Below the pieces are notes generated by a model. That model did not search any database. It worked only from the letters and a program-made list of their open reading frames with translations, and had not been told where the DNA came from. A stretch of DNA of 64,000 bases from the NCBI RefSeq assembly GCF_013393385.1, contig NZ_AP023239.1, positions 4,712,001 through 4,776,000 of the forward strand, read 5' to 3'. Shown here piece by piece: positions 60,558-64,000 of the stretch. A program made the position numbers and the translations under genes. Within the stretch, counting starts at the first letter, position 1. The number at the start of each line of letters is the position of its first letter. The stretch comes from Paenibacillus sp. URB8-2. GTDB taxonomy: Bacteria; Bacillota; Bacilli; Paenibacillales; Paenibacillaceae.

Positions 60558-60825
60558 TTAAACCATCAGCGGGTAACGGGCTACAAGTGCGGCGGCTTCC
60601 TCGGCGGTGCCGAGCTCGAGCGTCTTGGCAGCCAAGTTCTTCATTTCGGCGGCGGCCAGTTGGATATCTGGTTGCGAGCCGGAAGAATAGAAGTGGCATT
60701 CATGCTGAATTCATCCAATCCAAGATCTAGCAGCGGTGAAATGGCTGCCGAATCGCCAGCCATTTCACCGCCATGCCCGTCCATTTGCCTTGGGCGTGGG
60801 AGAGCCGAAATAATTGCCGGTGTAA
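60558..60825 (-). pseudogene. ptsI: decayed 3' end of PTS enzyme I gene
   Basis: On the minus strand, three frames together spell the end of phosphotransferase enzyme I: AHAQGKWTGM in one, GGEMAGDSAAISPLLDLGLDEFSMNATSILPARNQI in the next, and MKNLAAKTLELGTAEEAAALVARYPLMV to the stop at 60558. The GEMAGD and LGLDEFSM motifs are diagnostic of the C-terminal PEP-binding domain of PtsI. At least two frameshifts and loss of the 5' 450 codons make it non-functional. It directly abuts the subtilisin-like gene, which suggests deletion or recombination here. Confidence 0.8.
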
Positions 60826-60894
60826 TGAATTTTCACGCGAAACATAACTCCAGCCGACCCACTCGGAGGAGCTACTCGTTTGATCCCCTATTGA

Positions 60895-61941
60895 TTACTT
60901 AGTCGCAATCCCCTTTTTCAACGCCATTTCTAAGTCCAACAGACCATACCCGAATTCATTGTTCCTGCCGTTTTTATCCTGTTTCCCTAAGTTTTTAGCT
61001 GTGTCTTTCAGAACCTTTTCAATTTTAGCAGGTGTGAGTACTGGATTGACGGCCTTCAATAACGCAACTGCAGTTGCGACCTGTGGGGCTGCAAAAGATG
61101 TGCCCGTATCGAGATACCATTTTTCTTCGCTGTCGAAAACTCTTATTTGCGTTGCTGGGGCGACAAGATCCAGCTGGCTACCAAAGTTCGACCCCGATGT
61201 TCCTTCTGTATTCCAAGTCCCTCTTTTATCGTTAATATCCGTACCGCCAACAACAATCACATTATTGTTTATGGCCGGATATTCATAAATTTTCTTATTA
61301 TCGTTACCGGAGGTTGTGATAATTGATACGCCATTTGCAACTGCCTTATCAATGGCTTGCTGCATCTTTTTCTTTTGAACCTTAGTGGATGCAGAGTTAG
61401 GATTTGTAAAAATGATTCCGCTGCTAAAGTTAATCGCAACGATATTCAATTTATTCTTCTTGACGTAGTTATCTACCAGATCGTTCAGAGCAAAAATGAA
61501 ACGGTCTGCTGTAGAATGACCTTGAGCATCGCATATTTTATATTGAATTGTTTGGATCGGATTATTGTTTTTAAAATCATTGACGCCTACACTGTATGTA
61601 ATTTCATCGCTTATCCACTGTACATTGGTACCGTGCGGATTTTCGGTATAATAATCCGAGAAAGGATCGCCGAAGTAACTGCCCCAGTCGGGAAAATAAA
61701 TCGCATCCTTGATCAATTTCCCGTACCATTGATCAAAATAGGCTTTGTCGATGCCGCCATCCAAAACAACGATATAAGATGTTTTTAACTTTTTTCCCTT
61801 AATTAGTTTCGCTGCCTGGGTGACTTTTATTTTTTCTTTAAAATATAAGCCTTCATTGTAGCTTGTTTGTGCAAAAGCATTCTGCAAAAACGTAAAACAA
61901 AGAAAAATTGTCAAGAATGAGGTCAACCAGCGTTTTTTCAT
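60895..61941 (-). CDS. secreted subtilisin-like serine protease (S8)
   Basis: A 348-residue S8 peptidase with a signal peptide (LTSFLTIFLCFTFLQNAFAQ, about 5-25). The catalytic Asp is in VVLDGGID, His in NPHGTNVQW, and Ser in GTSFAAPQVATAVALL; the oxyanion Asn lies in TTSGNDN. No large propeptide is obvious, so it may not autoprocess in the usual way. It acts outside the cell or at the envelope. No clear ribosome site was checked beyond ATG 61941. It lies next to the ptsI remnant and alone. Confidence 0.88.
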   Translation of the reverse strand: MKKRWLTSFLTIFLCFTFLQNAFAQTSYNEGLYFKEKIKVTQAAKLIKGKKLKTSYIVVLDGGIDKAYFDQWYGKLIKDAIYFPDWGSYFGDPFSDYYTENPHGTNVQWISDEITYSVGVNDFKNNNPIQTIQYKICDAQGHSTADRFIFALNDLVDNYVKKNKLNIVAINFSSGIIFTNPNSASTKVQKKKMQQAIDKAVANGVSIITTSGNDNKKIYEYPAINNNVIVVGGTDINDKRGTWNTEGTSGSNFGSQLDLVAPATQIRVFDSEEKWYLDTGTSFAAPQVATAVALLKAVNPVLTPAKIEKVLKDTAKNLGKQDKNGRNNEFGYGLLDLEMALKKGIATK

Positions 61942-62196
61942 TTACATCCCTCCGATGTGTAATACTGACAATATTAATAATGCGTCTATGATTTGTCGAT
62001 GTTAAAATTCACTCCTTAAGCAGGTAATTTTGCGGCACTACAGACCCATAAAACGCATTTCAGGTTTCCACCTATATGCAGATGATTTTGCGAAAGAAGT
62101 AAACAAGTTGGAAATAGCCTCAAAAATAAAATACGGTCACTCTAATCCTGAACATATTCCTCTTGAACCTAGAAGATAAGACAAAGAGTACGACAA

Positions 62197-62382
62197 ATGA
62201 AAGATCTAAACCGTTTTACATTAAATCGCCTGGTGAACCCGGAAGAAATCAAGCGCATTAGTCACAGCGATCTTGAGGTCATTGAGGCTTTTATTCACTC
62301 TCTTATTACGCAGTTCACGGCCAAACTAAACGAACAGGAAGCGTGGATTAGAGAACCGGAGCGACGATCGGGCCAAAATTAG
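62197..62382 (+). CDS. small helical hypothetical protein
   Basis: A 61-residue frame, MKDLNRFTLNRLVNPEEIKR onward, with an amphipathic helix (SDLEVIEAFIHSLITQFTAKLNEQEAW). AAAGAG lies 8 bases before the ATG, a weak site. The composition looks coding but there is no family match. Confidence 0.35.
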   Translation: MKDLNRFTLNRLVNPEEIKRISHSDLEVIEAFIHSLITQFTAKLNEQEAWIREPERRSGQN

Positions 62383-62502
62383 TCCCAGCTATCCCCCTCA
62401 ATACACGCCCCGGATTCCTTGCCCTGCTTAGGTTTTGGAAGTTCTAATCCCCCTTGGTTTCTTTCCCTCTCCCCTGGCTTTTCCTGCTTTAAAAGATAAA
62501 AA

Positions 62503-62551
62503 AAAGACTGGATCAACGGTCGAGTCATCAATCGAACCGTTTCCAGTCTTT
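62503..62551 (-). terminator. strong hairpin with U-run on the minus strand
   Basis: Arms AAAGACTGGA (62503-62512) and TCCAGTCTTT (62542-62551), plus inner arms AACGGT (62515-62520) and ACCGTT (62536-62541). On the minus strand eight T residues follow, a good intrinsic terminator. It implies a minus-strand transcript from the right. Confidence 0.75.
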
Positions 62552-62590
62552 GGTCTTGTTTGGACAGTGATTTTTATCCTGGACACTTAT

Positions 62591-62965
62591 TTAGGGTCGT
62601 GGACAGGTGTGAGTAACAGTTATAACTGAGACTAAAAAGTACCCAAATGAAGTCTTTTTCAATATATATCTGAGACAAATAATAACTATAGATGATATAA
62701 TACCGGGTTTTATGTATTTTAATTGAGATAATTCGTAAACTGCTAATTTGAATGTCACTTCTCTAGCCATACACATCTGTAATGATGACTCCCTAGTCGG
62801 TATACTTATGTCCCGCAAATACACTAGGTACACCAAACACTTTTCCCCTTGCAATTCTGACGGAACTACCTTTATATAAGGCATACCAAGAGACTTCAGC
62901 TGAGCATCTAAAGAAATCGTTCTAAGCATTGTTAGCTTTGGCCAACAATATGCTCTTTCTCTCAA
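62591..62965 (-). CDS. uncertain 124-residue frame upstream of a terminator
   Basis: A frame starting at TTG 62965 reads RTISLDAQLKSLGMPYIKVV, which looks coding, but there is no ribosome site and the C-terminal third is hydrophobic AT-rich text with no family. It lies directly before the minus-strand terminator at 62503-62551, so it may be a decayed or unrecognised gene. The stretch 62383-63247 otherwise holds no supported gene. Confidence 0.25.
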   Translation of the reverse strand: MRERAYCWPKLTMLRTISLDAQLKSLGMPYIKVVPSELQGEKCLVYLVYLRDISIPTRESSLQMCMAREVTFKLAVYELSQLKYIKPGIISSIVIICLRYILKKTSFGYFLVSVITVTHTCPRP

Positions 62966-63161
62966 ACACTTTATTTAGCGTTCCATTGAACAGAATTATT
63001 TATTTAAACTCTAATTGGAACATCTATCCTTGCTTTGACTAGAACAAAACGGCGTTTACACTACAATTAATAAAAAGCGAAGAGGCACCGTTTTAAGAGT
63101 TCGACCAGTTTTTTCTAATCGAACTCTCTTCCCCTATTCTACCTGCTTGTACACAACCGTG

Positions 63162-63211
63162 AGCGTCAAATAGCCCCCACCTTGTACTCAAGATGAGGGC
63201 TATTTGACGCT
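63162..63211. repeat. 15-bp perfect inverted repeat
   Basis: Arms AGCGTCAAATAGCCC (63162-63176) and GGGCTATTTGACGCT (63197-63211) with a 20-base loop. No T-run on either side, so it is not a standard terminator. It lies between the lectin gene and the spacer; weaker stems (AGAGTTCGA/TCGAACTC at about 63096-63128) occur nearby. Confidence 0.6.
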
Positions 63212-63247
63212 TACCTGTAAGTTAACACACGCTATGCTGGCTACCGC

Positions 63248-64000
63248 TCAATTCACAGCGTGACCCGGCATATCCATTAGTGCGAACACATTACGGAAAC
63301 CGGGAAAGTGACGTATTTCCACCGGTCCTTCCCAGAACGGACCGGTAAGCATGTGCATGTGTCCGCCCGTTAGCGACGTGCTGCCCCCTACCCATGGAGT
63401 TCCTCCCGTAGGTGGTTTCCGTTCGCCGTACCGATACCATAGAATCTTGCCGTCGTGTGTGAAGGCATAGAGAACGCCGTCCCCCGAAGCCACGACCTCC
63501 TGAAATCCGCCCCAGCCAGTCCCGATCTCCTTTCCTTGTTCCCAGTCGAACGTGCCGGTCAGGTATCCGAGATGCTTATATCGTAGTAGTACTCCGTCCT
63601 TACGAATAGCGTAGATGATTCCGTAACCGCCGGAAAAGACCTTGGCCATGTCTGCAAAGCCCCACCCGACTTTGACCGCGGAAGGCCAGTTAGTGCCGCC
63701 GGAAGGAGCGTCGTGATGGCGGTACCAGAGCAAATCACCGTTTGGCAGGATTCCGTATACAACGTATTCGCCTCCCGAGAAGATCGACTTGAAGCTATTC
63801 CAGCCATTCCCGACCACACGAGGTCCGCGCCAGCGGGGGGAACCATCCTCGGCTCCGTCGTGCCCATACCACATTAGAACACCATCCGGTTGTACACCAT
63901 AAATCGCGGCACCTCCCCCCGAGAAGACCGAAGTAAAGCCGCCCATGCCGGTCCTGACCAGCTTGGGACCTTCCCAAGAGGTCGAACCACCTGGACGGCT
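63248..64000 (-). CDS. tachylectin-2-like beta-propeller lectin, truncated by the window edge
   Basis: The frame is open to the right edge, so the N-terminus is outside. Within the window about 250 residues contain repeats of about 45 residues of the form GW..F..VFSGGxGxIYAIxxDGxLLWYRHxG (at least four: IYGVQPDGVLMWYGHDG, VYGILPNGDLLWYRHHD, IYAIRKDGVLLRYKHLG, LYAFTHDGKILWYRYGE), the tachylectin-2 repeat, which folds as a beta-propeller binding sugars such as GlcNAc/GalNAc. The C-terminus beyond the repeats is PGHAVN. The carrier domain, if any, and the signal peptide are not visible. Confidence 0.85.
   Translation of the reverse strand, partial: SRPGGSTSWEGPKLVRTGMGGFTSVFSGGGAAIYGVQPDGVLMWYGHDGAEDGSPRWRGPRVVGNGWNSFKSIFSGGEYVVYGILPNGDLLWYRHHDAPSGGTNWPSAVKVGWGFADMAKVFSGGYGIIYAIRKDGVLLRYKHLGYLTGTFDWEQGKEIGTGWGGFQEVVASGDGVLYAFTHDGKILWYRYGERKPPTGGTPWVGGSTSLTGGHMHMLTGPFWEGPVEIRHFPGFRNVFALMDMPGHAVN

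Overview
The window looks like chromosomal DNA of a Paenibacillus-type member of the Bacillota. Points in favour are strong GGAGG-type ribosome binding sites with frequent GTG and TTG starts, LplABC-type lipoprotein sugar importers without their own ATPase genes, YesM/YesN-type two-component regulators, SigA-like promoters, LacI/CcpA-type cre boxes and many hairpin terminators. No rRNA, tRNA or CRISPR array was seen. The species cannot be fixed from the sequence alone.

Layout. 0.4-6.7 kb (+): a sugar importer (lipoprotein plus two permeases), an MFS transporter and an unrecognised 556-residue protein, probably one operon. 6.8-9.2 kb (-): a 794-residue protein with two class I isoprenoid-synthase-like halves, the C-terminal half being a clear prenyl diphosphate synthase. 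9.5-11.8 kb (-): response regulator, sensor kinase and a small membrane protein, translationally coupled. 11.9-16.2 kb: small membrane and hypothetical proteins, then an actin-like ParM, a ParR-like adaptor and a methyltransferase (+). 16.2-21.3 kb (-): seven tightly packed reading frames encoding six small membrane proteins (one a cytochrome b561-like protein, one with a Met/Asn/Gly-rich repeat tail) and a multicopper oxidase. This is my best candidate for an undescribed system. 21.5-22.7 kb (+): a helix-hairpin-helix plus PD-(D/E)XK nuclease.

22.8-26.3 kb (-): a second LplABC-type importer. 26.8-34.0 kb (-): a catabolic cluster (enolase-superfamily dehydratase or racemase, zinc alcohol dehydrogenase, a complete PotABCD-type importer, an aldose-epimerase-like protein), facing a GntR/FCD regulator and a HAD phosphatase (+). 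Two matching TTGTNNACAA operators lie in the divergent promoter region. 35.8-51.1 kb: beta-galactoside use, with an intact GH2 beta-galactosidase, an orphan lipoprotein, a second GH2 gene split by an IS630-type element, a MalFG-type importer with its lipoprotein, and YesMN. 51.4-55.6 kb (-): a large secreted GH32 fructanase whose catalytic domain is interrupted by about 500 residues of accessory modules, with cre boxes upstream.

55.9-64 kb is mixed: a CueP-type copper protein, a small P-loop NTPase, an unknown membrane protein, a subtilisin-like protease, a decayed 3' end of ptsI, another decayed gene, long gene-poor stretches, and a tachylectin-2-like beta-propeller lectin running off the right edge.

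The window is mostly an accessory carbohydrate-uptake landscape. Extracellular or surface polysaccharide breakdown (GH32) and oligosaccharide uptake (four CUT1-type systems, probably powered by a shared MsmX-type ATPase elsewhere) feed cytoplasmic hydrolases under two-component, GntR and catabolite control. A redox/copper membrane operon and a CueP gene form a second theme.
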